64,000 bases of DNA, taken from contig JBAMJV010007743.1 of NCBI GenBank assembly GCA_037951105.1, positions 62,001 through 126,000 on the forward strand. The letters are read 5' to 3'. Each line of letters opens with the position of its first letter. Positions within the stretch are counted from its first letter, which is position 1. A program made the translations under genes and the position numbers. Below are positions 13,133 through 25,300 of this stretch, in pieces. Below the pieces are notes generated by a model, which worked only from the letters and a program-made list of their open reading frames with translations, had not been told where the DNA came from and did not search any database. Origin of the DNA: Echinarachnius parma (taxonomy: Eukaryota; Echinodermata; Echinoidea; Clypeasteroida; Echinarachniidae).

Positions 13133-14122
13133 TTACCTTCGCAAGCATCTAGGGTCCTGCTCCGTATTTATGTCACGGCCATTTGTGAAGGAAGGTGGGG
13201 AATCAGGAGGAGAATTACTTGTCTCGTATTTGAAATAAGTGTGCCGAGTCGAATCACATGCATCTATGGTCTGGCTTCTTGTATTTCTGTCACGGCCATT
13301 CGCGAAGGAAGGTGGGGGATTCGGAACAGAATAATTTGTCTCGCATCCGAAATAAGTGTGCCGAATTGACTTACATGCAAACTCAACTGTACCCTCATGA
13401 TTGAGTGTACGAGTTGTGAAGGAGCGATCCATATTTTGTAGCGCCTCTATTTCATGTTGAGCTTTGAAACGACGGTGTACATGGATATTTTGATATGTAA
13501 CTGTGTCGTCAGTTTCATCTGGGTGTCGACTGCTTCCGTCGAAAATCTTGCAGGAGACGGGACTTTCGGATCCCTTTGAAGACTTGTGAACATTGTTCAC
13601 AAGCTTTCTCTCTTCCGTTAGTGGAACGAGGTATCCTTCGTCGTCAACGACTCTGACTGATCTCAAAGCTGAAACTGGGTCTTGAGAATTTGACTCTAGG
13701 TTTCTCGATCCTTCATTTGTTGGAGACAGTCCTGCACACAGGGGTTTGTGCGTCTCTTTTACGTTTTCATAAAGGTGATTTGTGTCCTTTTCTTCTGTTA
13801 CCTCTCCTTGCATACTGATGTCAAGAGGATTGGGAACTGGAGCATACCCATCCTTTTCATCTGCTTCCTTTCCGAATGTGGATAGATTAATGGTGAGACC
13901 AGAGCTAGGGCCCCTCGATTCACTACTCCGAGACATCTCTGGTAGTCTATTGAAATCAGGAACAGCGTCGTAGATGTTACAGTCTGATTGTGCGTAGTAG
14001 GTAAAATCTGGATCTCTGTCGTTATCATGTGGATAATTCTGGACATCTTCTTGACGCAGACCTACACCGTCTCCTGATTCCGATGGGGTATGTGGTAGTG
14101 ACCTCGTCACTTCGTTACACTT
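13133..14122 (-). CDS. Gene 1 exon 8: cytoplasmic tail
   Basis: A 990-base terminal exon including TAA, acceptor TTTGCAG, phase 0. It encodes 329 residues with tyrosines in the contexts QNYPHD, TYYAQ, NIYDAV, DGYAPVP, HLYENV, DDEGYLVPL, VTYQNI, HTYFGCETNYSVP and HTYFKYETS. The last two lie in a tandemly repeated unit of about 38 residues (HTYF ... PPSF[A/T]NGRD ... NT). YENV and YQNI are candidate Grb2-type SH2 sites and VTYQNI is ITIM-like. The early part (Q-N ... D-DR ... SD ... Y) and the DDEGYLV stretch align with gene 2. In-frame coding-like sequence continues for 60 codons past the stop. Confidence 0.88.
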   Translation of the reverse strand, partial: KCNEVTRSLPHTPSESGDGVGLRQEDVQNYPHDNDRDPDFTYYAQSDCNIYDAVPDFNRLPEMSRSSESRGPSSGLTINLSTFGKEADEKDGYAPVPNPLDISMQGEVTEEKDTNHLYENVKETHKPLCAGLSPTNEGSRNLESNSQDPVSALRSVRVVDDEGYLVPLTEERKLVNNVHKSSKGSESPVSCKIFDGSSRHPDETDDTVTYQNIHVHRRFKAQHEIEALQNMDRSFTTRTLNHEGTVEFACKSIRHTYFGCETNYSVPNPPPSFANGRDRNTRSQTIDACDSTRHTYFKYETSNSPPDSPPSFTNGRDINTEQDPRCLRR

Positions 14123-16195
14123 CTGCAAACAAAATAGACAACCTGATTATGTAACCCTTTGTATGCAGTGCTGCAAATGATATTTTCCTTTTTTCTTCTT
14201 CAAAAAAGGCATGTCATTCAGGACTAAAGCCGATGAGAACGTATGTAATCTTGTTTAGTATAAATTTATATTTTGATATGTAATTTATTTGTACATAATA
14301 TCTTGATTATGCTTCCTAGTTACATTAGACATTGATTTAATTATTTAGCTATTCATGTAGCACATTTAAAAATTAATACTCTTTATTCTTAATATTTACT
14401 CACCCTCTTGCTAATATTATGTAGACGTTGTTGTCGCTTCAGATGTGCCCATCGAATGAAGATCAGGAGAAGAATGAACATTGTCACAGAGAGCCCAGCA
14501 GTTACGCCGACAAGTAGTACAATGTGAGTTCTTACTGTAAATGTAAAAATAAAACTTAATGCAGTGAAGTGGTTAGTTACTAAGCCCAACGCATACCGAG
14601 CCGACTCGACCCGATCCGACTGGGTTTCAGTCGGATCGGCTCAGTATGCCTTGCCCCATGACTACGATTTTGCCAATCGGGAGCCAGTCGGATGTCATTC
14701 GAGGCCGATTCAACATGTTGAATCGGCTCCGACTGAGCGAAATCGCCTCTGGCCTGACTGAAAACCAGTCGGATCGGATCAAGTCGGCTCATTCTCATGG
14801 AAGGCAAGCAGTGGTTCGTAATGTTCTACCGCTGAGAATAGTACATATCATGCCGTACACTTTAGTATTTTATCATTTGTACATTGTTTTTATATATAAA
14901 TGTACCGGTACATTAATGTTGTGCTGTGTTTAAAATAATTTTATATTGAAAAATAAACTAACAAAAACAATGTAATACGCGACTTTAAATCAAAGAAGAA
15001 AAACAGTTGGAACATCGGAAGGAAGGGGAATAAAGCCCGGCGCAGACAGAGCCGACTCGACCCGATCCGACTGGTTTAAATCAGGCTAGAGTTGGGCCCG
15101 GTCGGTCGGAGCAGATTTATCGCGTTGAATCGGCCCCAACTGGCATCCGACTGTCTCTCGACTGGCAAAATGTGTGTCGCGAGGCACTGAAAACTGAGCC
15201 GATCGGAATGACAACCAGTCGAGTCGGCTCTGTCTGCGCCGGGCATAACACACATAACTGCAGCTATGTAGTCTGTGGAACTTCATAGCTATCGGATGTA
15301 CTAGTCGAAAATAATGTAAACCTCATATAGAAGGAAGAACATGTTAACCATTTTGTATTTTACACTGATAGTAGAAACATTTTAAAGGGATAGTTTAGTT
15401 TGTGTTTAGAGAGCGCTTCAGGATTTTCTTTGTGAGGTATTGAAAAACAAAGTGTATACAATTTTAAAGAGCACAACATTTTAACGACAGAATCAACTTC
15501 TTTGTTTTATCATAATCGGTTCAGAAATAGCTCAACTATCCATATCCAAATTAATAAATGCTCGGGACAAACATTTATTAAATAATTTAAGTTTTGAAAA
15601 TGTCCAAAGATCGTTTTAAATTTTTGTTTTAATGATCTCCCTTTTGAATAATTATTTGAACCAAACATCACGTTCACAAGTTCACGTTCACAAACTTGAG
15701 GTGTCTGGAGGACGCCCTCTTGTGTAAATGGCTGCGTATTGAAAGAAAACCGCCCTGTAACTTAGCCGTTTATATGTTTTTCTACCATTCAAGCATCATT
15801 GTATTATAGCATGTACAACTAACTGTTAGTTTTTAATGATTTTAGCCACTACAATTATTTTGGACCAGAACTATACTATCCCTTGAAGTATTCACTATGT
15901 TACGATATCATGACAACAAAGGGGCAATCAAACTGTGCAGCCAGAGACAGAGATGCAATGTTCCTCTTGCTGTGAATCAAAGTCCCTTTTTACTGGTCAC
16001 CTTGGAGAATACAATATTTATACATCAACCATTCAGTGCACCAAATCTTTAGAGAGACAACATTGTTGAATGTTCTTTGTTGTATTGTATAGTGTTGTAG
16101 CGCCTTGAGTAAGTTTTATAGAGCAGTGCGCTATATAAGTATTTATATTATCATTATTAATATTAATATTATTATTGTTAACATTATTATTATTG

Positions 16196-16232
<37 letters not shown>

Positions 16233-16243
16233 CATTACCACTA

Positions 16244-16304
<61 letters not shown>

Positions 16305-19300
16305 CTATGAGTCAGACACATCAGACACGTCAGACACATCGAATATAAGTTTCAAGTGGTTTTCCTACCTGCTTCTGTCGAGTTGGAGGTCCAAGCGTTT
16401 GTAGTGTCACTGACCATATTGGCATTGTAGTCATCGGTGATATTAGTCTGCTGTTGTACATGTACTACAGATTTCAAGATAAATGGACGTTATATGGCCG
16501 AGTAATGAGCATAAATGCAAAGTGATATTCTCTAACTCAATGAACTGACTTTGTACACGGTTTCGACGATCCAGTGGATAATTTAACATCTGAACATTTC
16601 AATCGTAAATATCTTTTTAACGAAAGGGAAATTAAAAAAACCGAAACCTGTCCCATGCTTTTATTGTCAATACGAATACAACAAGGTATGAGGGAACCGC
16701 TATAATTCCTATTGGATTTTGAGGATTTCGAAAATGTTACTAAGTCCCTTTAAGTAACGTAAGGTGAACTCAATCAGATCCAAAGTTCCAACTATGGCAT
16801 CCCGTCTTATCATGCATTATGTTGGTTAAATGATCATTGAGGTACTTACGAGTCGCGTTCAAGGAAGAAGAACCATCTCGACGCCTGAAGGCACGCATCC
16901 GTATGGAAAACCCTGTACTTGTCGAATAACCATTACTGCTGAAAATTATCTTGAATGACGACATCTTCGAAGTAAGCTCAGCTTCCAAGCTTTCTGGCTC
17001 GTGAAAACCACTGAAATTTTTCCACATGTTACAGAAGTCACCGCCGATGGAAAACTTGTCTACACCGTCCCCAAAGAAGAGAAAGTCTTGGTCTTGCGTT
17101 GTATTGAAACGCTCTACATTGACCAATAAAGAGAGTCCATCGGGAACTCGCATGTCCCATAACTGGAAGGCATTGTTTGGATAGTCGTTTGGGTGTTTTG
17201 GCGTATTAATTAAAAAGCTCATGTCTTCCTCCAACAATTCATCTGCAATAAAAACGAATTCAAGTTAATGTGCTATAATTCAACATCCTGCGAAACAAAA
17301 AAATTACGTTAAAAATCTATTTCTCTATGAGTAGTCACCATAAAACTTCGAACGGCCCCATCTCCCCTGTTCTCAGCATCATAATTTGTTATACCAAACA
17401 TTCCATGTTCTCCCTCATCGAATAAACATCCTCTTAGTTCGCTTTCTTTCGTACCGTTCTACACCATTTAACAATCTTAAAAATGGTAAACTGCCACATC
17501 ATTGATTTGTTGTCACATGTATATGTATAACAATTGTTTGATATTTACTGCACTTTCGACCTAGGAAGAGAGGTCTTACCAGCAAAATGCACTGATGTTA
17601 CAATCATGCGTACGCGCAGACGCCTGTCCCTATTTATGAACTTAATCCTGATCCAGCCAGCGTTGCTGACAGTTGTGACGTCACTGGGATGGGTGCTCCC
17701 AGTAAATCTCGCCAGTCTGGTATATTCATCGATGTTGGATCCATCGCCGAACTCCACGATCTCGCTGTCATCTTTGAAACAGAGGTGTTCGAAGGAGATG
17801 CTGATCCTGTGATCGAGCGTTGTGTTGAAGGTCAGCGAAGTCCATTCCGTGATTGTTGTGACAATATTTACCACTGGATCGATGGCAACACGACTACCGG
17901 TGGGGATTACGATGCTGGATTTCTCAGGAAAGTTATCTAAAAACAAAGAAAATGAAACATTACCTGCTTCCAGACAGTTAACTACCCTCTATAATGATAA
18001 TAGAATTCAAATCAACCATACATGTCTGGTGATTTGACTATGTTTACAACTAAAGCCTAGACAATTAACCTCATGAAACATACCATCTAGAAAAGAACAT
18101 AATATATTGTTGCACGTAGAAGGTTATTTACATCCCAAGTCGAAATTCCCATAGAAACCATCGGACAATCCTAACGGTTCCCTATGAGTTTCCTATGGGT
18201 TTCTTATGGTGTTCTATGGGTTTCCTATGGTGTTCTATGGGTTTCTATGGGACCAATATACATTTTCCAGGTCGAAATTCCCATAGAATAAAAAACCCAC
18301 AGGAAACCCATAGGAATCCCTTGGAAATTTATAAAAACCCATGTTCCACTTTCCCAATTGAAACCCATAGAATCCCATAGAAACCAATAGGCCTATGGGT
18401 GTTGGTTCTATGGGAATTTCGACCAGGGATAGGAAGGAATTTCCCTGGTTGGTATTAAATACAGTTGTCTAATAGTGTACCCTTGAGTATGCATTTAATG
18501 CATATTATACTATCGGGGTGGGCGTGTTGGGGTGCATGATCTCGCAGATAACACAATAATTGTCACAACTCCAGATTTTTTTTTTTTTTTTTTTTTTACA
18601 GAGAGACAAAGCTTTCAAGTTAGTGATTCTTCCCATGATATTAATTGAAATTAAAAATATTTTTATTGATTTAATTGTGGGTAAGAATACTGATTTATTC
18701 TAATACACAGTACAATAAAGTGACAATGTAATTAGTACAATGAAAACAGCGTAAACAAAAGAGAAATACAACGCCTTACCTTTAAATTACATTAGATTGG
18801 CATATATATACTTACGAGTCGTGTTCGATAAGGGAAACTTGTTGTGAGGCCTGAAAGCACGCACCAATATGGAAAATCCTGTGCTTGTCCCGTAACCATC
18901 ACTGCTGAAAATCATCTTGAATGACGACGCTCTCGGAGTAAGTTCAGCATCCAAGCTTTCTGGCTCGGTAAAAGGTCCGCTGAACTTTTCCCACTTGTTG
19001 CAGAAGTCACTACCGATGGAAAACCTTTCTACACCGTCCCCAAAGAAGAGCATGTCAAAATCACCTTTAGTGTTAAAGCGCTCTACATTGACCAATACAG
19101 AAAGTCCTTCGGGAACTCGTATGTCCCATAGCTGAAAAGCGTTGTTTTGATAACGCTTTTGGTGGTTTGTCGTTTTAATGTGAACGTCCACATCCTTTTC
19201 CAACAGGATATCTGTAATTAAAGTGAAGAAACTTTCCTATAATAACACATTTAACGAAGTAGGCCCATTATACGCATAACAAATAAATCAATGTCCATTA

Positions 19301-22300
19301 AAATAACTCAATAGAACATTGTAATTACTCATGCCATTACTCATATTTTCAAGTCGTATTCGTGGAAATTCATAAAATTGTTGCCATATTCGGGCTAGTT
19401 CATGTCACATTTGGACAAATTCATGTCATATTCTTGCAACCTCAAGTCATATGCAGGTAACCTCGTGTCATATTTGGGAAAAACCATGTCATATTCAGGC
19501 AAGTTCATGACATATTCGGGCAAATTCATGTTATATTCAGGCAAATTCATGTTATATTCTGGCATCCTCAAGTCATATTCAGGCAACCTTATTTTAGTAG
19601 GGTGGTTAAGGGGTCCGTGACTGCAATTTGGGGTACGATTGTTTTACTTGGCACACATATTCCTTCTATGCAAATTAGGCCTTATTTCGATAATTTATGC
19701 AAATTTATTCATAGAAATGGGATATTCCATGAAAATGGTGTTTTTTATTGACAAATTTGAAAGAGAACATATTCCTTGGATCAAAAAAAGAAAATTAATT
19801 CGAAGAGACACTCTATATTTATGTAAATTAGGCCTAATTTTCTTTTTTTGATCCACGGAATATGATCTCTCACATATGTCAATAACAACACCATTTTCAT
19901 AGATATCCCATTCCAATGAATAAATTTGCATAAATTATGGAAATTAGGCCTAATTTGCATAGATACAGAGTGTCTCTTTGTATAAATTTTCTTCTTTTGA
20001 TCCAAGGAATATGTTCTCTCAAATAAGTCAATAAAAACACCAATGGCATAGATATCCTATTCCCATGAATACATTTGCATAAATTATGGAAATTAGGCCT
20101 AATTTGCATAGATACCGAGTGTCTCTTTGTATGAATTTTCTTCATTTGATCCAAGGAATATGATCTCTCAAATAGTCAATAAAAACACCATTTTCATAGA
20201 TATCCCATTCCAATGAATAAATTTGCATACATTATGGAAATTAGGCCTAATTTGCATAGATACAGGGTGTCTCTTTGGATGAATTACCTTCTTTTGATCC
20301 AAGAATATGTTCTCTCTCAAATATCTTAATAAAAACACCATTTTCATAAAATATCCCATTCTCATGAATAAATTTGAATAAAACAATCGTACCTCAAATT
20401 GCAGTGAACGCCCATATGTTTGGCTCTTAACAACCCTACTATCCTTCCTAATGAGAAGAATATGATTGTTTGTGTTGTATATCGCCCACCAAATACAGAT
20501 GTAAACCTCTTTTTAGATGATCTTGAATCTTTATTGGTTGATATTAATGAATTGAATAAATCTGTCTGTATTATGGGTGATTATAATATTGATTTGCTAT
20601 GTAATAACCCGAGTACCCTTCGCCTTCGAACTGTTTTGGAATCGAATGCCCTTGAAATATTGATTGATAAACCAACACGAATTAATGGTCAGTCGTTGAC
20701 ACTGTTGGATAATATTTTTGTGAAGACGGAAAAGGGTCATAGTCAGTCAGGCTTGTTCTATTGTGAAATATCCGACCATTTACCAGTGTTTTGTGTTCTC
20801 TATGATTATGTTATTAAGAGGCCACGGAAAAAATGTAATGATAGTAAGCGTAACTTTGATAAGACTAACATATTTAATTTGAATAATGCTTTATTCTTAG
20901 AAGAATGGGCTGATGTAATAGCTTGTGATAATGTTGAGCAAGCCTTTGAGTTCTTTTTGAGAAAATTTTCTTGTTATTTTGATAAGTACATACCCTTGGA
21001 ACGCATTAATGTAAAGAAAGGGAGACAACCTTGGATTACGAAAGGAATTCTTCAATCTATTAAAAGGAGAAATATTTTATATAAAAGGAGTTTAAAGAAA
21101 TCCTCACTTGTGAATGTTGAGAAGTATAAGAAATATCGTAATAAATTGACATCTATTATAAGGTCTTCACGGAAATTATTTTATTCGAGAAAATTTGAAA
21201 GTGCGAGCGGCAATATGTCCTCTACCTGGAGAGTTGTGAAAGACATTTTGTGTAAGCGCAACCGAACGGAATCTCCTCACAAAATTGTAAATGATGATAA
21301 AGAAATTGCCGATCCAGGAGAAATTGCTAACGTATTTAATAATTATTTTGCTAATATTGGGCTTAATCAAGCGAGAAAAATAGATAGTAATGGGACGAAT
21401 TACAAAGAGTACCGTGTTAACCCATCCCAAGCATCTCTCTTTTTTAAGCCTGTGGATTCGTTTGAGATACTTGATATTGTATTTTCATTGAAAAATAGTA
21501 ACTCTTGCGGGCACGATGAGATAAGTACTTCCTTTTTTGAAACAGGTCATTGGGCTGATTTTAGTCCCCCTGGCACATATTTGTAATCTCTCTCTGGTAA
21601 CTGGAGTATTTCCTTCTTCTTTAAAGCTTGCTAAAGTTGTTCCTGTTCATAAAAAAGATAATGTTATGAATGTTTGTAATTATAGACCAATTTCAATTTT
21701 GTCAAGTTTTTCAAAGTTATTAGAGAGAGTTGTTTATAATAGGCTCTACGCATTCTTAGATAAACATGAGTTGCTCAATCCAGACCAGTATGGTTTTCGT
21801 AAAGCGCATTCAACTGACCTTGCCTTGCTAAGATTTTATGACCGTGTGTCACAAGCCCTTGCTGATCGCCAGCATGTGGTCGGAGTATTTATGGATTTGA
21901 GTAAAGCTTTTGACACACTCGACCACTCAATCTTGTTGTGTAAATTGGAGCATTATGGAGTGAGGGGTATTGCTCTGAAATGGTTCTCTAGTTATTTATC
22001 TAACAGAAGGCAGTATACATGTTATAGTTCTGTAAATTCTGATATTCTTGCTTTAAAATGTGGTGTCCCTCAAGGTTCTATTCTAGGGCCACTGTTGTTT
22101 CTTATTTATGTTAATGATATATGTAATGCATCTACAGCCTTACAATATATATTATTTGCAGACGATACAAGCATTTTCCTTTCTCATCGTGATATTCATA
22201 CAGTCGAGACTAGAATTAATATTGAGCTTCCTAAGTTAACACAATGGTTTCGAAGTAATATGTTAGCTCTAAATGTATCAAAAACGAACTATATTCATTT

Positions 22301-25300
22301 TAAAGGAAGAAAGATTTGTAATGAGCAATTGAATGGTGTTGTATTGGAGAGAAAGGCATGTACCAAGTTCCTTGGTGTTCATATTAATGAGAAGCTAGAC
22401 TGGGATGACCACCGGAATAGTATAATGACTCCAATTTCTCGGAGTATTGGGATTTTATATAGAGTAAGATATCTTGTGTCTGACAGAATATTATTAATGA
22501 TTTATAACTCCTTGATTTTGCCTTATATTTCGTATTGTAATATTCTGTGGGCTGTGTCAAAGAGTATAACAGATGACATTCACTTGTTACAGAAAAAGGC
22601 TTTAAGAATTTGTGCTGGAGTTGGCTATCGTGAGCACACCGATCCGCTGTTTGTTAGATTTAAATGTCTTAAAGTGGGTGAAATTAATTTTCTTCAAACC
22701 TCTTTATTCATGTATCGTTATAATAATAGCATTTTGCCTGCCTCGTTTATTTCTATGTTTCTGAAAAACAATGCAATTCACTCTTATTCAACAAGACAAG
22801 CAGCAAACTTGCATTTGTTTAATCCACGTACAGTACTGGCACATAAATCAGTGAGACATACTGGTCCAGACGTTTGGAATTCTTTGTTAATTGAAACACG
22901 TAATTTGCCTACACTTTATTCTTTTAAAAATGCAGTCAAACGCATGCTCATTGCAAACGTCTTTGTGTAGATATTTTGTTCAATCAGTTGGTTTGTTAAT
23001 TCCTACGATAACATGTATTGTAGTATTCTATATATATATTTGTGCGTAATTCGGCATAACATGTCACTGTTAAGTAATTACATTTAGGCATCTTCAAACC
23101 TGTCTCCCCCTCTCTCAGCTCCCCCGCACTTTTTCTTTTCTCTCTCTGTTTCCCGTATTTCTCTTCCAGTATGGGCTGTACCTTTCTATCATGCCCGCTA
23201 CATTTATTCCTGCTCTCGAACATACTGTAGAGATTTAACTATCCTCTTTCTCTTTACTTGTAAATAATGTTTCATATTTGCTTTTTATTACTTCTTTTTT
23301 TTTCCGTTTGTATTAATTTATGTTTATCTATGTTTTAAGAATATGTAAAACTTGTAATATCTTAGGTATGGCATCACTTCAAGCTTCTAGCTTATATTGC
23401 CGACCTCTGTATGTTTCTATTTCGATGTTATGCCAGTTTATTTTATGTACGAACTTGTTTACTGTGAGACATGCAGGAATAAATAAATAAATAAATATAT
23501 TGCTACATATTTGGGGGATATAATTTTATGCATGGTGGTACACATAATAAAAAAAATAATTAAAAAATAATAATATTTGGGCAGTTCTGGCACCAGGAGT
23601 ATCACGCCATATTGGAGAAAATTATGTAACTAACAAAGTCACATTTGTGAAAAATGATGTCATTTTTTTACTATTTGTGTTTGTTATTTTGCTTATCATG
23701 GGACAAACATGCGGATAGCAATAATGCTTGATATTATTGAACAATTATTTAATTAACAAAACGGCCATATTCGGGCAAAAAGATCCTGATATTCAAGGAA
23801 ACTACCGTAGAACACCGTCGTGAAGCACCCCCAATCACCTATACGCATCTTGCTTTTTAAAGAGCGCTCTCTATGTGTCCAAAAATGGAGACGTTAATCA
23901 AGAATGCAAATAATGGTGACGAATATTCATGAGAATAATAATGGAGGTGAATCTCATGGAAACGTCACAAAATACATACAGTGGTGATGAATATTCATGT
24001 GAAAACGCCGCCTAAAATAGACAACCACTGTGCTGTTATTTGTATGGAGCTGTGTTTGATATGGGGCGTATACAGGGGGTCCCACCCCATGCACATTTAT
24101 TTTAAAACCTCTGTCCCCGCTGTTAGTCAACTTTCAAACAGATGAATCAACTCAAAGGAAATAACATGACAGGATAATTTGTCATTAAGTAAGGATATGT
24201 AAAATACAGATAATTAAAGTAGCGTTCAAGTTTCAATGAAGGTCTACATGTATGTACTTTCAAGGTTATTGCCCCCCCCCCCCCCCCCCCCCTCCTACGT
24301 GTGCCAGGTAAACGTTTTCCGCCCTACGCCTTCTGGGTTATTTAAGTGTTCATGGGTTCCTTTTGTTTGGTTTAATGAGAGTATTTGTATCGGTATAAGC
24401 CTTTTTTGTACGATACAAATTATTATTGTTCTATGCAGCCTTTAGATTCGACGTTGCCACTGACAACCGGCCCCTTCGGTAACAATATCCACCATGTACA
24501 TTGTAAGAAAATTCACGCCCTAAACAAAAGCTTTCTGCATCCATCAGAGCTTGATAACAAACAATGCTTGTCTGATCTTTCATATAAAGCATTGTCGATG
24601 AAGCAAGAACCAGTAGATGTGTTTTTTCAAACTTAACAAATATCATTCGATTGTCTGTTACGTGTCGTGTAGGTAGGATGCCAGGTTGTTCGTATGGTTG
24701 GTATTACCAGGGTTAGATCCAGGAAGGTGCAGGGACGATTGCCCCCTATTTGTGTATGTACTATACTTGTTTTATCGTTACATAATATTACTTTTTTAAT
24801 CCAGTCATACAAGTAGAGGCTATTCGAGATTCTTAATTTATTGTGATTCTGAATGACACTGATGTATATAATGCATTTATCACACCCCCTAAAACTCATA
24901 ATGCTGAACTCCCCCTTGCCTCTATGAAAAAAGACACACGACTTCCATGTATAGTAGTAGAATACAGGGTGGCCCAGAAATAACGGAACGGGGTACTTGC
25001 CATACTAAAGACTCATGATGCCCGCCATACTGCATCGAGTAACAATCAACCGTGTGCCATTGTTAGCGTGCATTCAGCTGTGTAGAGAGAAGAAGGGGTA
25101 CTAACAATGGCGCACGCATTGAACGTTACTAGTTGCTATGACGGGCATCATGTGTCTTCATTATAGCAAGCACCCCGTTCCGTTATTTCTGGGCCACCCT
25201 GTATAGCATCCTTGTCATGTTATAATGAATCACACAAATAAAAGAGAACAAATAAAAGAAAAAAAATGAAAATACAGAAATCATTACTACATTTGATATG

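Noticed and set aside
13782-13973. Plus-strand frame over the gene 1 tail
   Set aside because: Antisense shadow of the tail exon.
16105-16404. Poly-isoleucine frame
   Set aside because: Product of the ATT microsatellite; the right-hand end overlaps the real minus-strand stem exon.
19395-19586. Repetitive MPEYDxxLPEY peptide
   Set aside because: The 21-bp minisatellite length is a multiple of 3, which keeps frames open; no start context, no family.
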